A stretch of 64,000 nt of DNA from Streptomyces sp. NBC_00878. Lineage in GTDB: Bacteria > Actinomycetota > Actinomycetes > Streptomycetales > Streptomycetaceae. Positions 47,493 to 56,021 of this stretch are shown here, in pieces (within the stretch, counting starts at the first letter, position 1; each line of letters opens with the position of its first letter). The notes below the pieces were generated by a model, which was not told the origin of the DNA, made no database searches, and saw nothing but the letters and a program-made list of their open reading frames with translations. The stretch is from positions 7,068,001-7,132,000 of the forward strand of contig NZ_JAPEOK010000001.1 in the NCBI RefSeq assembly GCF_026341515.1, in the 5' to 3' direction. The translations under genes were made by a program, and so were the position numbers.

Positions 47493-47539
47493 CGCGGGCA
47501 CGTGCCGGAAGGGTGCTGGATGAGCAGAAGGGATGGCCG

Positions 47540-47893
47540 ATGACCATGCCGTACGCGGACGGGGGCGGTCCGTTCATTCCCCGGCCCGAGTTGACGCTCC
47601 CTGCCCTGCGCCAAGCCGTCGCCGCGGTCGCTCCGTCCCGGCTTCCCGAGTTCTTCGAGGACCTGCAGAACGCCTTCGTGCGGGCCGGTGACGAGGACAG
47701 CGTTGTCCCGATCCGGATGTTCTATCGACAGTGGGGCGTCGTGGTCGAGATCGAACGCCACCCCGAGACGGCACGTCGGCTGCACGCCGCCGAGCAGGCG
47801 ATCAGCAGCCCTGATCCGGCCGTGCGCGACCGTGCCGTCCAGGAGGCAGGGGACATCATGCGCGCGGCGCACCGTGAGGTCGCCGGTGGCTGA
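47540..47893 (+). CDS. DUF6247 family protein
   Basis: 117 residues. The core LPEFFEDLQNAFVRAG, VPIRMFYRQWGVVVEIERHP, ARRLHAAEQAI and DIMRAAHREVAGG is typical of short actinobacterial proteins labelled DUF6247. These are usually found as the first gene of a two-gene toxin-antitoxin-like unit. ATG 47540 has AGAAGGG upstream; ATG 47483 is an in-frame alternative. It overlaps the next (broken) gene by eight bases. Confidence 0.7.
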   Translation: MTMPYADGGGPFIPRPELTLPALRQAVAAVAPSRLPEFFEDLQNAFVRAGDEDSVVPIRMFYRQWGVVVEIERHPETARRLHAAEQAISSPDPAVRDRAVQEAGDIMRAAHREVAGG

Positions 47894-48136
47894 CCGGCAC
47901 TGGGAGCCGTTCCAGGACGACCTGCTGGACGGGCTCCCGAAGGTGGCGCGGGCCGAGACCGAGCGGCTGGCCAACGAGATCGCCGTCCGGGAGTCGATGG
48001 TCTTTCTGGAGGGCGCCTCCTACACAGGGCCAGGGCCTGGCGTGCGGACGGAGGCCGGGGGCTGCTCATGCTCGACTACCTGACGGATGTGCGTGGGGAA
48101 CGGATCGTGGTGTTGCAAGTGACCTGGTTCGGCTGA
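47886..48136 (+). pseudogene. Frameshifted partner of the DUF6247 gene
   Basis: From GTG 47886 it reads ADRHWEPFQDDLLDGLPKVA, RAETERLANEIAVRES and VFLEGASYTGPGPGVRTEAG, then leaves frame at a run of five G (48057-48061) and stops at 48083. In the frame obtained by restoring one G it continues GLLMLDYLTDVRGERIVVLQ and VTWFG to a stop at 48134-48136. That is a plausible complete 84-residue toxin-like protein. A one-base deletion in the G-run explains it. It could also be a sequencing error or a slippage switch. Confidence 0.65.
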
Positions 48137-48161
48137 CACCCGCTACAGACACGGTTATTGC

Positions 48162-48201
48162 TGTGGGGCGGCACCCGGAGTGACCCGGATGCCGCCCCAC
48201 A
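48162..48201 (+). terminator. 12-bp stem terminator
   Basis: TGTGGGGCGGCA at 48162-48173 pairs perfectly with TGCCGCCCCACA at 48190-48201 around a 16-base loop. It lies just after the frameshifted gene and before the convergent mscS-like gene. Confidence 0.75.
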
Positions 48202-48225
48202 CGGGTCGGCGCGCGTGCGATCGTC

Positions 48226-48265
48226 TATGAGAAAGCTCTCTCGGCGCGGGTATGAGAAAGCTCTC
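48226..48265 (+). repeat. 15-bp direct repeat near the mscS 3' end
   Basis: TATGAGAAAGCTCTC occurs at 48226-48240 and at 48251-48265. The unit contains the GAGA/TCTC dyad GAGAAAGCTCTC, so each copy can also form a small hairpin. It may mark the edge of the accessory island. Confidence 0.8.
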
Positions 48266-48269
48266 GCTC

Positions 48270-49349
48270 CTACTTCGTCGCATTCGACGGGCCCGCCGCC
48301 GGTGTGAGGGGGGACGCCGACTGCGACTGCGGGGATCCGGTGTTGGAGTAGGCCGACGGGGCCGCCATGCCCGCCGTCGGGTCGGGGGCCGGGTCCTCGC
48401 CCGGCTGGGCCGGGAGGCCGCCGACGATGCGGATGTCGGCGTTGTCGAAGGCTCGCTTGATGCGCCAGCGCAGTTCGCGTTCCACGACGAGCGCCTTGCC
48501 GGGCATCGTCTTCGCCGAGATGTGGACCACCATCGAGTCGAGCGTGACGCTGTCGAGCCCGAGGACCTCGATGGGGCCCCAGAGCCGCTCGTTCCAGGGC
48601 TCGGCCTTGCTCATCTCCTCGCCGACCTGGTTGAGCAGGGTCTTCACCCGGTCCAGGTTCTCCGAGGGGTGGACCGTGACGTCGACGCCGGCCGTGGCCC
48701 AGCCCTGGGAGAGGTTGCCGATGCGCTTGACCTCGCCGTTGCGGACGTACCAGATCTCGCCGTTGTCGCCGCGGAGCTTGGTGACGCGCAGGCCCACCTC
48801 GATGACCTCGCCGGACGCGACCCCCGCGTCGACCGTGTCGCCCACGCCGTACTGGTCCTCCAGGATCATGAAGACGCCGGAGAGGAAGTCCGTCACCAGG
48901 TTGCGGGCGCCGAAACCGATGGCCACGCCCGCCACACCGGCGGAGGCCAGCAGCGGGGCCAGGTTGATCTCGAACGTGCCGAGGATCATCAGTGCGGCCG
49001 TACTCATGATCGCGAAGGACGCGACCGAACGGAGTACCGAACCGATGGCCTGGGAGCGCTGGCGGCGGCGTTCGACGTTGACCAGGAGACCGCCGAGGGC
49101 CGTGCCGTCGACCGCCTGGGCCGTACGGTTCATGCGGTCTATGAACCTCGTGATGGTGCGCCGGATGACCACTCTCAGCACGGCCGCTATCACCAGGATC
49201 AGCAGCACCCGAAGGCCGATGCTGAGCCAGGTGGACCAGTTCTGCTCGACCCAGCTCGCGGCGTTGTTCGCGCTCTCCTGGGCGTCCTGGAGCGAAGGCG
49301 CCGTCGGTTCATCGGTGGGATCGGCGGCCGACAGGACGGACAAGAACAC
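48270..49349 (-). CDS. MscS-family mechanosensitive channel
   Basis: 359 residues. Three spans: WLSIGLRVLLILVIAAVLRV, then SVASFAIMSTAALMILGTF, then the pore helix LLASAGVAGVAIGFGARNLV, rich in Gly/Ala as in MscS TM3. The cytoplasmic beta domain follows (MILEDQYGVGDTVDAG, GEVIEVGLRVTKLRGDNGEI, VRNGEVKRIGNLS). The Pro/Ser/Ala-rich C-terminal tail of about 45 residues is variable. GTG 49349 has GGAGGT ideally placed. It opens under membrane tension to release solutes after osmotic downshock. Confidence 0.92.
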   Translation of the reverse strand: MFLSVLSAADPTDEPTAPSLQDAQESANNAASWVEQNWSTWLSIGLRVLLILVIAAVLRVVIRRTITRFIDRMNRTAQAVDGTALGGLLVNVERRRQRSQAIGSVLRSVASFAIMSTAALMILGTFEINLAPLLASAGVAGVAIGFGARNLVTDFLSGVFMILEDQYGVGDTVDAGVASGEVIEVGLRVTKLRGDNGEIWYVRNGEVKRIGNLSQGWATAGVDVTVHPSENLDRVKTLLNQVGEEMSKAEPWNERLWGPIEVLGLDSVTLDSMVVHISAKTMPGKALVVERELRWRIKRAFDNADIRIVGGLPAQPGEDPAPDPTAGMAAPSAYSNTGSPQSQSASPLTPAAGPSNATK

Positions 49350-49624
49350 GGCAGGTACCTCCAGGCGTAGCGGCCCGCCCGCGGCAGGGACATCGGGATA
49401 GGGACGCCGACGGGCAGAACCACCACACTAACGGGGCACCATGTGTGGATCGTTGCCATGTTCGAGGGAGAGACTGTGCTCACCTGGGGATGAAGAGGGT
49501 GTGGTCGAAAACACTCCCAGCCCGTTACCGGGACATGGTGGCGCTTCCACCAGGCATGAGGGGAGACTGACTACAGATCGTCCCGGCGCGAGCCACGCGC
49601 CGCCGGCGTACAAGGAGGCCATCC

Positions 49625-50161
49625 GTGCCGCATGTCCTGGTCCTCAACGCGTCGTACGAGCCCCTCGGTGTCGTACCGCTCCGCCGCGCGCTCGTCCTCG
49701 TCCTCGAGAACAAGGCTGTCTGCCTCGAGGAATCCGGCGCCTTTATGCATAGCGCAACCGTTACTGTCCCCGCACCCAGCGTGGTCCGGCTGAAAAGGTT
49801 CGTACGGGTCCCTTACCGGGGGCCCGTTCCGCTGACCCGTCGGGCGCTCTTCGCCCGCGACGGCGGCCGGTGCATGTACTGCGGTGGCGTCGCAACCAGC
49901 GTCGACCACGTCATCCCGCGCAGTCGCGGGGGTCAGCACGTCTGGGACAACGTGGTGGCGTCCTGCCGCCGCTGCAACCACGTCAAGGCCGACCGTCACC
50001 TGGTCGAGATCGGCTGGCGCCTGCGCCATAAACCCGCCCCGCCGACGGGGCTCGCTTGGCGCATCATCGGAACGGGGCATAGGGACCCGCGCTGGCTGCC
50101 ATACCTGCAGCCGTACGGCGCGGAGGACGCGATGGCCCGGATCGACGGCATTTCCGCCTGA
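49625..50161 (+). CDS. HNH endonuclease family protein
   Basis: 178 residues. After an N-terminal region (VLVLNASYEPLGVVPLRRAL) comes an HNH motif: CMYCGGVATSVDHVIPRSRGG, then WDNVVASCRRCNHVKADR. The two CxxC pairs bind structural zinc, and the DH and N-H residues form the beta-beta-alpha metal active site. GTG 49625 has AAGGAGG upstream. Such stand-alone HNH proteins are conserved in actinobacteria. Their cellular role is unclear; restriction or repair are possible. Confidence 0.88.
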   Translation: MPHVLVLNASYEPLGVVPLRRALVLVLENKAVCLEESGAFMHSATVTVPAPSVVRLKRFVRVPYRGPVPLTRRALFARDGGRCMYCGGVATSVDHVIPRSRGGQHVWDNVVASCRRCNHVKADRHLVEIGWRLRHKPAPPTGLAWRIIGTGHRDPRWLPYLQPYGAEDAMARIDGISA

Positions 50162-50189
50162 CGATCCGGGCCTTCGTCTTGCCTTGCGC

Positions 50190-50324
50190 GGGCCGGCTCC
50201 GCTGCGTGTCCTGCGCGGGCCGGTCCGACGCTTGTGCGGTGTGGGCAGGTCCGGTGCCTGTCCGGTGCGGGCCGGTTCCGGCGTGTGCCCCGTGCAGGCC
50301 GGTTCGCTTTCTTGCGTGGGCCGG
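50190..50324 (+). repeat. Six degenerate ~26-bp repeats after the HNH gene
   Basis: The core GGGCCGG (two copies read GGGCAGG or AGGCCGG) recurs at 50190, 50217, 50243, 50269, 50296 and 50318. The spacing is 26-27 bases for the first five and 22 for the last. Surrounding bases are partly conserved (TGCGGGCCGGTTCCG type). Located in the 260-base gap between convergent genes. No coding sense. Confidence 0.5.
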
Positions 50325-50337
50325 TTTCGTCGCGTTT

Positions 50338-50381
50338 TCCGGCTCCCCGGGAAGTCCCCTCGTGCTTCCCGGAGAGCCGGA
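50338..50381. terminator. Bidirectional hairpin between convergent genes
   Basis: TCCGGCTCCCCGGGAAG (50338-50354) pairs with CTTCCCGGAGAGCCGGA (50365-50381) with one mismatch. It lies between the ends of the HNH gene and the convergent permease gene. Confidence 0.75.
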
Positions 50382-50423
50382 GTCCTGTTGCGCGCCGGGC
50401 AGCCCGGCGCACGCCCGGCGCGG

Positions 50424-51770
50424 CTACGCGAAGCGCAGCTCCGCCGGGTGCACCGAACGGCGCAGCAGCGGCAGGGAGGTGGCGGCGGCCAGAAGGCAGC
50501 ACAGGTAGACGGCCGGGGGGACGAGCAGCGGCGACAGCGGGACCGCCGATCCGCCGTCCTCCGAGAGCACCGCGTACCAGCCGCCGAGGGTGATGCCTCC
50601 GACGCCCGCGAGCAGGACCGCCGGCGCGAGCGGCAGCGCGGTCTCAAGGAGCAGCGCCCGGCCGAGCACCCCGCGCGGCACCCCGGCGGCGACCTGCGCG
50701 GCCAGGCCCCGGCGGCGGGTGGCCAGCGACTCGGCGGTGCCCACGGCCAGGGCGGAGAGCGTGATCGCGAGGGCGACCAGGACGGCCGCTCCGGCCAGGT
50801 CGGCCCCGGTGGTGTAGAAGGACGCATCCTCGGCCAGCGTCCCGGAGCCGCGGTCGGTCAGCGAGTCGAGCAGTGTCTGCCGGATCCCCACGAAACCGGT
50901 TCCCACGACCGTCACGAGGAGGACCGCCGCATGAGTGCGGGCGGTCGCCCACGGGTCGTCGCGCAGCCGTTCCGCCGCGAGCAGCACCGCCGGGTTCCCG
51001 GTGCGGGCCGCGAGCAGCCTGCCCATGAGGCGGGCCGTCGCGGCGGTCAGCCATACGGCTCCCGTGCCGGTCACGATCACCACACCGAACGCGGTCACCG
51101 GGACGGTGCTGAACCCGCCGAACGTACGCGGGGCCATCACGAGCCCCACAACGACGAGGGTGAGCATCGCCGCGAGGAACGCGAAGCCCGGACCCCGGCC
51201 CGTACGCGGCCGGACCCGCCGCACCCAGCCCAGCGGCGAGGCGATCACCCGGCGCAGCGCCAGCGCGCTCACCAGCGCCCCCAGTACCGGCACGGTCACC
51301 GCGACCAGTGCCGTCCCGGCCCAGGCGGTGGCCGGAGGGTCGTCCCACAGCCGGGACATGAGCAGTACGCAGAACACCGTGGCGGTCGCCGAACCGGCCA
51401 GACAGGCGAGCCCGGCCTCCAGCGCCGCGATCCGCCGCACTTGTCCCGGAGCGGCCCCCGCCAGCCGCAGCCCGGCCAGCCGCCGGTCGCGGTGCACGGC
51501 GCCGATACGGGCGCACTGGCCGAGGAACCCGAGCACCGGGATCAGCAGGAGCAGCAGGGTGAGCACCACGCCCGAGCGCTCTCCGGGCCGGTCCAGCAGA
51601 CCGTCGGCGAAGGAGATCCGGTGCTGCCCCCGGAGCGAGGTGACTGCGACGGCCGCCAGGGCGAACCCCGTCGCCAGCGCCGCCCCCACCCCCGTGAGCG
51701 TGACCCGCCACCACTCCCGCCGGTCCGAGCCCCGCGTCAGCAGCAGCGCGAGCCGCAGATCGGCCCTCAT
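50424..51770 (-). CDS. FtsX-like ABC permease
   Basis: 448 residues. N-terminal MRADLRLALLLTRGSDRREW leads into the first span (LTGVGAALATGFALAAVAV). There are eight or so spans in two FtsX-like blocks, with GLRLAGAAPGQVRRIAALEA and LAAQVAAGVPRGVLGRALLL as the two coupling segments. It overlaps the ATPase gene upstream (ATGA). With the ATPase and PadR gene it forms a three-gene operon typical of drug-inducible exporters. The cargo is not known. Confidence 0.87.
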   Translation of the reverse strand: MRADLRLALLLTRGSDRREWWRVTLTGVGAALATGFALAAVAVTSLRGQHRISFADGLLDRPGERSGVVLTLLLLLIPVLGFLGQCARIGAVHRDRRLAGLRLAGAAPGQVRRIAALEAGLACLAGSATATVFCVLLMSRLWDDPPATAWAGTALVAVTVPVLGALVSALALRRVIASPLGWVRRVRPRTGRGPGFAFLAAMLTLVVVGLVMAPRTFGGFSTVPVTAFGVVIVTGTGAVWLTAATARLMGRLLAARTGNPAVLLAAERLRDDPWATARTHAAVLLVTVVGTGFVGIRQTLLDSLTDRGSGTLAEDASFYTTGADLAGAAVLVALAITLSALAVGTAESLATRRRGLAAQVAAGVPRGVLGRALLLETALPLAPAVLLAGVGGITLGGWYAVLSEDGGSAVPLSPLLVPPAVYLCCLLAAATSLPLLRRSVHPAELRFA

Positions 51771-52507
51771 CGGGACACCTCCACGACGGCGTCCGCCCCG
51801 GAGCCGACGGCCCCGTCCCGCAGCTCCACCTCGCGGTCCGCGTACGCCGCGATCTGGGCGTCGTGCGTGATGAGCAGCACCGCTGTGCCGGACTCCCGGG
51901 CCGTGTGCGCCAGCGCCGTCATCACACCCTCGCTCGCGAGCGAGTCGAGCGCGCCGGTCGGCTCGTCCGCGAAGACGACCTTCGGGCCGGTCACCAACGC
52001 CCGTGCCAGCGACACCCGTTGGGCCTGACCACCGCTCATCTCCCCGGGCCGCAGCCCCTCCTGACCGCGTACGCCGAACCGCTCCAGCCACTCGCCCGCC
52101 CGCTCATGGGCCTTCTTGCGGGCGGCCCCCGCGAGCAGCAGCGGCAGCGCGACGTTGTCGAGCGCGGTCAACTCGGGGATCAGCTGCCCGAACTGGAACA
52201 CCACCCCGAACTCCGTACGCCGCAGCTCGCTCAGCCGCTTCTCCGGCAACTGGTCGAGGCGCTGCCCCGCGTAGACGATCGAGCCCTCGTCCGGGCGGAC
52301 GATCCCCGCCAGGCAGTGCAGCAACGTGGATTTGCCGCTGCCGCTCGCGCCGGTGACCGCGAGGATCTCGCCCGCGCGCAGCTCGACCGAGGCACCGCGC
52401 AGCGCTCGGGCCCTGCCGTGCACCTTGGTGAGGCCGCGGGCGGTCAGGATCGGCACGGCGTGGTCCGTGCTGCTCATGGGCGTACTGCTCACGGGCGGGT
52501 TGCTCAT
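51767..52507 (-). CDS. ABC transporter ATPase (LolD/MacB type)
   Basis: 246 residues. Walker A GASGSGKST, Q-loop FGVVFQFGQL, signature MSGGQAQR, Walker B VVFADEPTGALD, H-loop LLITHDAQ. ATG 52507 overlaps the PadR stop (ATGA), and its stop overlaps the permease start, so all three genes are coupled. It energises the FtsX-like permease. Confidence 0.93.
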   Translation of the reverse strand: MSNPPVSSTPMSSTDHAVPILTARGLTKVHGRARALRGASVELRAGEILAVTGASGSGKSTLLHCLAGIVRPDEGSIVYAGQRLDQLPEKRLSELRRTEFGVVFQFGQLIPELTALDNVALPLLLAGAARKKAHERAGEWLERFGVRGQEGLRPGEMSGGQAQRVSLARALVTGPKVVFADEPTGALDSLASEGVMTALAHTARESGTAVLLITHDAQIAAYADREVELRDGAVGSGADAVVEVSR

Positions 52508-53046
52508 GCTCCGTCGACCTCCGCGGTCAGAGTGGTGAGCCGGGCCGCGGTGGTGGTCATCCAGCGCAGATCGGCGTCGAGGTGGTTGAGGCCGTAGTCG
52601 GCCGAGAGGACCGTCGCGAGATCGGCGCCAGGCGCCGTCTTGACCGCCGTGAGCTCCCGCATACGCGCCATGTGCGCGGCGCGCTGGGCGCTCAGATACC
52701 GGGCGGGGTCGGCCGAGGCGAGGATCGCGCACACGACCTTGGCGAAGATCTCGTTCGTCACGAAGGGCGCGGGCGGGGTGATCTCGCCCGTCCAGTCGAC
52801 GAGTTCCTTCGCCCCCTCGTCCGTGGACCGGTACAGCGTCCGCTCCGGACCACCGTCCGAGCCGGTCCCGTCGACCTCCGCGAGACCGTCGCGGACCAGG
52901 CGCTGCAAGGTCGTGTAGACCTGGCCGTAGGCCAGCGGGCGGGCCTGCGGGAAGCGTTCGTCATGGCGTCGCTTGAGGTCGTAGCCATGACTCGGACCTC
53001 CGGCGAGCAGCCCCAGCAGGATATGGCGGGTGCTCATGGGCACCAT
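52504..53046 (-). CDS. PadR-family transcriptional regulator
   Basis: 180 residues. Winged helix: HILLGLLAGGPSHGYDLKRR, YGQVYTTLQRLVRDGLAEVD. The C-terminal helical dimerisation domain contains VCAILASADPARYLSAQRAA. First gene of the operon with the ABC exporter, so it is probably its repressor, released by a small molecule. The start is ATG 53046, GTG 53043 or ATG 53037; the upstream palindrome touches the start codon and there is no ribosome binding site, so a leaderless mRNA is likely. Confidence 0.88.
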   Translation of the reverse strand: MVPMSTRHILLGLLAGGPSHGYDLKRRHDERFPQARPLAYGQVYTTLQRLVRDGLAEVDGTGSDGGPERTLYRSTDEGAKELVDWTGEITPPAPFVTNEIFAKVVCAILASADPARYLSAQRAAHMARMRELTAVKTAPGADLATVLSADYGLNHLDADLRWMTTTAARLTTLTAEVDGA

Positions 53047-53065
53047 TATGTACTCAGTATATGTA
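53047..53065 (-). promoter_or_regulatory. Probable PadR operator
   Basis: TATGTACTCAGTATATGTA on the plus strand contains the palindrome TACT-C-AGTA (53051-53059) flanked by two TATGTA copies. It is the only A/T-rich patch in the area and lies immediately before the padR start, fitting PadR autoregulation. Confidence 0.6.
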
Positions 53066-53299
53066 GCGAGTGAATAGTGAGACCGGAAAACTTTTGGCGG
53101 GGTGTCCTAGGTCCTGTCGGAGGGTGGCCCCCAGGCGCTCTTGGTCACGGGCCGCATCCCGGTCAGAATGTGAGCAGGGGCACGTTGTCCGGACCGTCAC
53201 GTCTGCGCGCCCGCCCACTGGGTAGGGCTGCCCTGACCCGCCGAACGGCTACCCGTGACGGATGCCGTACGGCAACCCGCAACGAACAAGGAGGCCCCC

Positions 53300-53551
53300 G
53301 TGGCCGCATCGGCACAGCTTCTGCTCTCGGCCCTCTCCAAACGCCCGGCGGACCTGCCCGCCGACCCCGACCCGCACTTCTGTGTCTTCAGCGCCGAAGG
53401 ATCCTGCGCGGAGACGCCCCTCACCAGCGAACCGCCGTTGCCCGACGCCGCCCCCCTCACCAGCGAACCGCCTCTCGCCGACGCCGCCCCCCTGACGAGC
53501 GAGCCCACCTCCATGGGCGCCGCCGCGGGCCTGGACCCATCGGGGGTCTGA
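53300..53551 (+). CDS. Short ORF coupled to malQ, with 33-bp repeats
   Basis: 83 residues from GTG 53300, preceded by AACAAGGAGG, the best ribosome binding site in this area. Its TGA overlaps the malQ ATG (TGATG). Residues 1-40 (SAQLLLSALSKRPADLPADP, DPHFCVFSAEG) look like a small helical unit. The rest consists of three copies of an 11-residue unit like DAAPLTSEPPL (33 bp each, about 53434-53530). No family is recognised. It may be a true small protein or a leader that feeds ribosomes into malQ, which has no good site of its own. Confidence 0.5.
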   Translation: MAASAQLLLSALSKRPADLPADPDPHFCVFSAEGSCAETPLTSEPPLPDAAPLTSEPPLADAAPLTSEPTSMGAAAGLDPSGV

Positions 53552-56001
53552 TGCCGCTCTCCCGGCTCGCCGCGCTGCACGGCGTCGCCACCTCCTACAG
53601 CCCGTCCCCGGGCCGCACGGTCGCGGCCTCCGACGCCGCGATCGTCGCCGTCCTCGCCGCACTGGGCGTCGGCGCGGCCACGCCGGACGCCGTCCGCACG
53701 GCGCTCACGGCGCGCGAGACGGAGCTACGGGAACGACTGCTCCCGCCGACACTGGTGTCCTGGAGCGGGACGGCGGCAGCCGGGGGCAACCGAGGCTCCG
53801 GGGCGCGCGAGTCCGACGACCCGGGGGCGGACGAAGGCGCGCCCGCGCCGTCCGGGGACGCGCCCGCGCCGGGGGTCTCGCCGTCCGTGGCCGCCGGTTC
53901 CGCGCCCGCGGAGGGCAACCAGGGCGGTCAGGGTGACCAGGACCCGATCGTCCCTCCCGGCTTCCCGGGAGACTCCTCGCTCGTCTCCGCCCTCGCCGCG
54001 CTGCCCGCCGGGACCCGGCTGCGGATCCGTACCGAGCAGGGCGAGACGCGGGCCTCCGCAGAGCAACTGCCCCTCGGCGTCCACGAGATGGAGGCCACCG
54101 CCCCCGACGGGCGGACGGCCCGCGCCCATCTCGTCGTCGCGCCGACGCGGCTGCCCACGGCACCGGGGCGTACGTACGGGCTGCTCGTGCAGGTCTACTC
54201 GCTGCTGTCGCGGCGCTCGTGGGGCATGGGCGACCTCGGAGACCTCGCCGAGCTGACGGCCTGGGCCGGGCGGGCGCTCGGAGCCGGGTTCGTCCAGGTC
54301 AACCCGATGCACGCGGCCGTACCCGGCGCGCCCACCGACCCCTCCCCGTACCGGCCCTCCTCCCGCCGCTACCCCGACCCCGTCTACCTGCGCGTCGAGG
54401 ACATCCCCGAGTTCGCGTACGCCGACGAGCGTGACCGCGACCGCCTCCGTACGCTCCTGGAGCGGGCCGAGCGGCTACGCGAATCCGTGCTGGACAAGGG
54501 CGCGTTGATCGACCGCGACGCCGTGTGGGAACTGAAGCGCGAGGCCCTGGAGCTCGTACGGGACGTGCCGCTCGGGCCCGGACGCCGCGCCGCCTACTGC
54601 GATTTCCTCGCCGAGGAGGGTGAGGCGCTGGAGGACCACGCCACCTGGTGCGCCCTCGCCGAGGTGTACGGCTCCGACTGGCAGAAGTGGCCGGCCGCGC
54701 TGCGTGACCCCCGCTCGGCCGAAACCGCCCGCGCCCGGGGCGAGTTGATGGACCGCGTCGACTTCCACAGCCGCCTCGCCTGGCTGACCGACGCCCAGCT
54801 CGCCACCGCCCAGCGCAGCGCGCGCGACGCGGGCATGGGCGTGGGGCTCGTGCACGACCTCGCGGTGGGCGTCCACCCGGGCGGCGCCGACGCCTGGGCG
54901 CAGCAGGAGTACTTCGCGGCGGGCATGTCGGTCGGCGCGCCCCCGGACGCCTTCAGTGTGCGGGGCCAGGACTGGGGGCTGCCACCGTGGCGCCCGGACC
55001 GCCTCGCCGCCTCCGGCTACGCCCCGTACCGCCGCCTCCTGCGCGCCCTCTTCCGGTACGCCGGCGCCCTCCGTATCGACCACGTCATGGGCCTCTTCCG
55101 CCTCTGGTGGATCCCGCAGGGCCGTCCGGCCACCGAGGGAACGTATGTCCGATACGACGCCGAGGCCATGCTCGCGATCCTCGCGCTGGAGGCGTACCGC
55201 GCCGGGACACTGGTGATCGGCGAGGACCTCGGTACGGTCGAGCCCGGTGTCCGGGAGAAGCTCCACGAACACGGCGTGCTCGGCACGTCCGTGCTGTGGT
55301 TCGAACGCGACTGGGACGGTACGGGCCTGCCGCTGCCCCCCGAAAGCTGGCGCGCCGACTGCCTCGCCACCGCCACCACCCACGATCTGCCGCCCACCGC
55401 GTCCCGGCTCACCGGCGACCACGTCGAACTCCGCGACCGCCTGGGCCTGTTGACCCGCCCCGTGGAGGAGGAACGGGCCGAGGCAGCTGCGGACGTGGGG
55501 GAGTGGCTGGCGCTGCTCGCCCGGCTCGGACTGCTCCAGGGCGCGGCCGGCGGGCAGTCTGAGGACTCGGAGGAGGCGCAGATCCAGGCCCTGCACCGCT
55601 TCCTGCTGCGCACCCCCGCCCGCATGATCGGCGTCTGGCTCCCGGACGCCGTCGGCGACCGCCGCCCGCAGAACCTGCCCGGCACCTGGGACCAGTACCC
55701 GAACTGGCGCCTGCCCGTCGCCGACGCCGACGGCCGCCCCGTCACCCTGGAGGACCTCGCCGCCTCGCCCCGACTGCACGCCCTCATCGCCGTGGTGCGG
55801 GGCGACCGGGTGGCGGGCGCCGGGGGTGCTGTGGGTGCTGTGGGTGCCGACCGGGCGGTGGGCGACTCCGGTTCGGACGCGGAGGGGACCGGTCAGGAGG
55901 CCGGCGGCTCCGGGTCGGAAGCGGCAGGCTCCGGGCCGGACGTCGGAGGATCCGGGCCTCGTACGCCTCGTACGGCACCCCCGGGCGCGCGGCCGGTTTA
56001 G
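53551..56001 (+). CDS. malQ: 4-alpha-glucanotransferase MalQ (amylomaltase)
   Basis: 816 residues, GH77. It transfers maltosyl and longer alpha-1,4-glucan units in maltodextrin and glycogen metabolism. The catalytic residues are nucleophile D510 (LRIDHVMGLFRLWW), acid/base E558 (IGEDLGTVEPGV) and stabiliser D612 (TTHDLPPTASRL). An N-terminal domain (about 1-60) is joined to the next beta domain by a long low-complexity insert (70-145, Gly/Ala/Pro/Asp). The C-terminus has another repeat-like tail (GGSGSEAAGSGPDVGGSGP). The ATG at 53551 overlaps the stop of the short upstream ORF. The frame is open further upstream but without similarity. Confidence 0.94.
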   Translation: MPLSRLAALHGVATSYSPSPGRTVAASDAAIVAVLAALGVGAATPDAVRTALTARETELRERLLPPTLVSWSGTAAAGGNRGSGARESDDPGADEGAPAPSGDAPAPGVSPSVAAGSAPAEGNQGGQGDQDPIVPPGFPGDSSLVSALAALPAGTRLRIRTEQGETRASAEQLPLGVHEMEATAPDGRTARAHLVVAPTRLPTAPGRTYGLLVQVYSLLSRRSWGMGDLGDLAELTAWAGRALGAGFVQVNPMHAAVPGAPTDPSPYRPSSRRYPDPVYLRVEDIPEFAYADERDRDRLRTLLERAERLRESVLDKGALIDRDAVWELKREALELVRDVPLGPGRRAAYCDFLAEEGEALEDHATWCALAEVYGSDWQKWPAALRDPRSAETARARGELMDRVDFHSRLAWLTDAQLATAQRSARDAGMGVGLVHDLAVGVHPGGADAWAQQEYFAAGMSVGAPPDAFSVRGQDWGLPPWRPDRLAASGYAPYRRLLRALFRYAGALRIDHVMGLFRLWWIPQGRPATEGTYVRYDAEAMLAILALEAYRAGTLVIGEDLGTVEPGVREKLHEHGVLGTSVLWFERDWDGTGLPLPPESWRADCLATATTHDLPPTASRLTGDHVELRDRLGLLTRPVEEERAEAAADVGEWLALLARLGLLQGAAGGQSEDSEEAQIQALHRFLLRTPARMIGVWLPDAVGDRRPQNLPGTWDQYPNWRLPVADADGRPVTLEDLAASPRLHALIAVVRGDRVAGAGGAVGAVGADRAVGDSGSDAEGTGQEAGGSGSEAAGSGPDVGGSGPRTPRTAPPGARPV

Positions 56002-56021
56002 GCGTTCGCTACGTTTGCACC

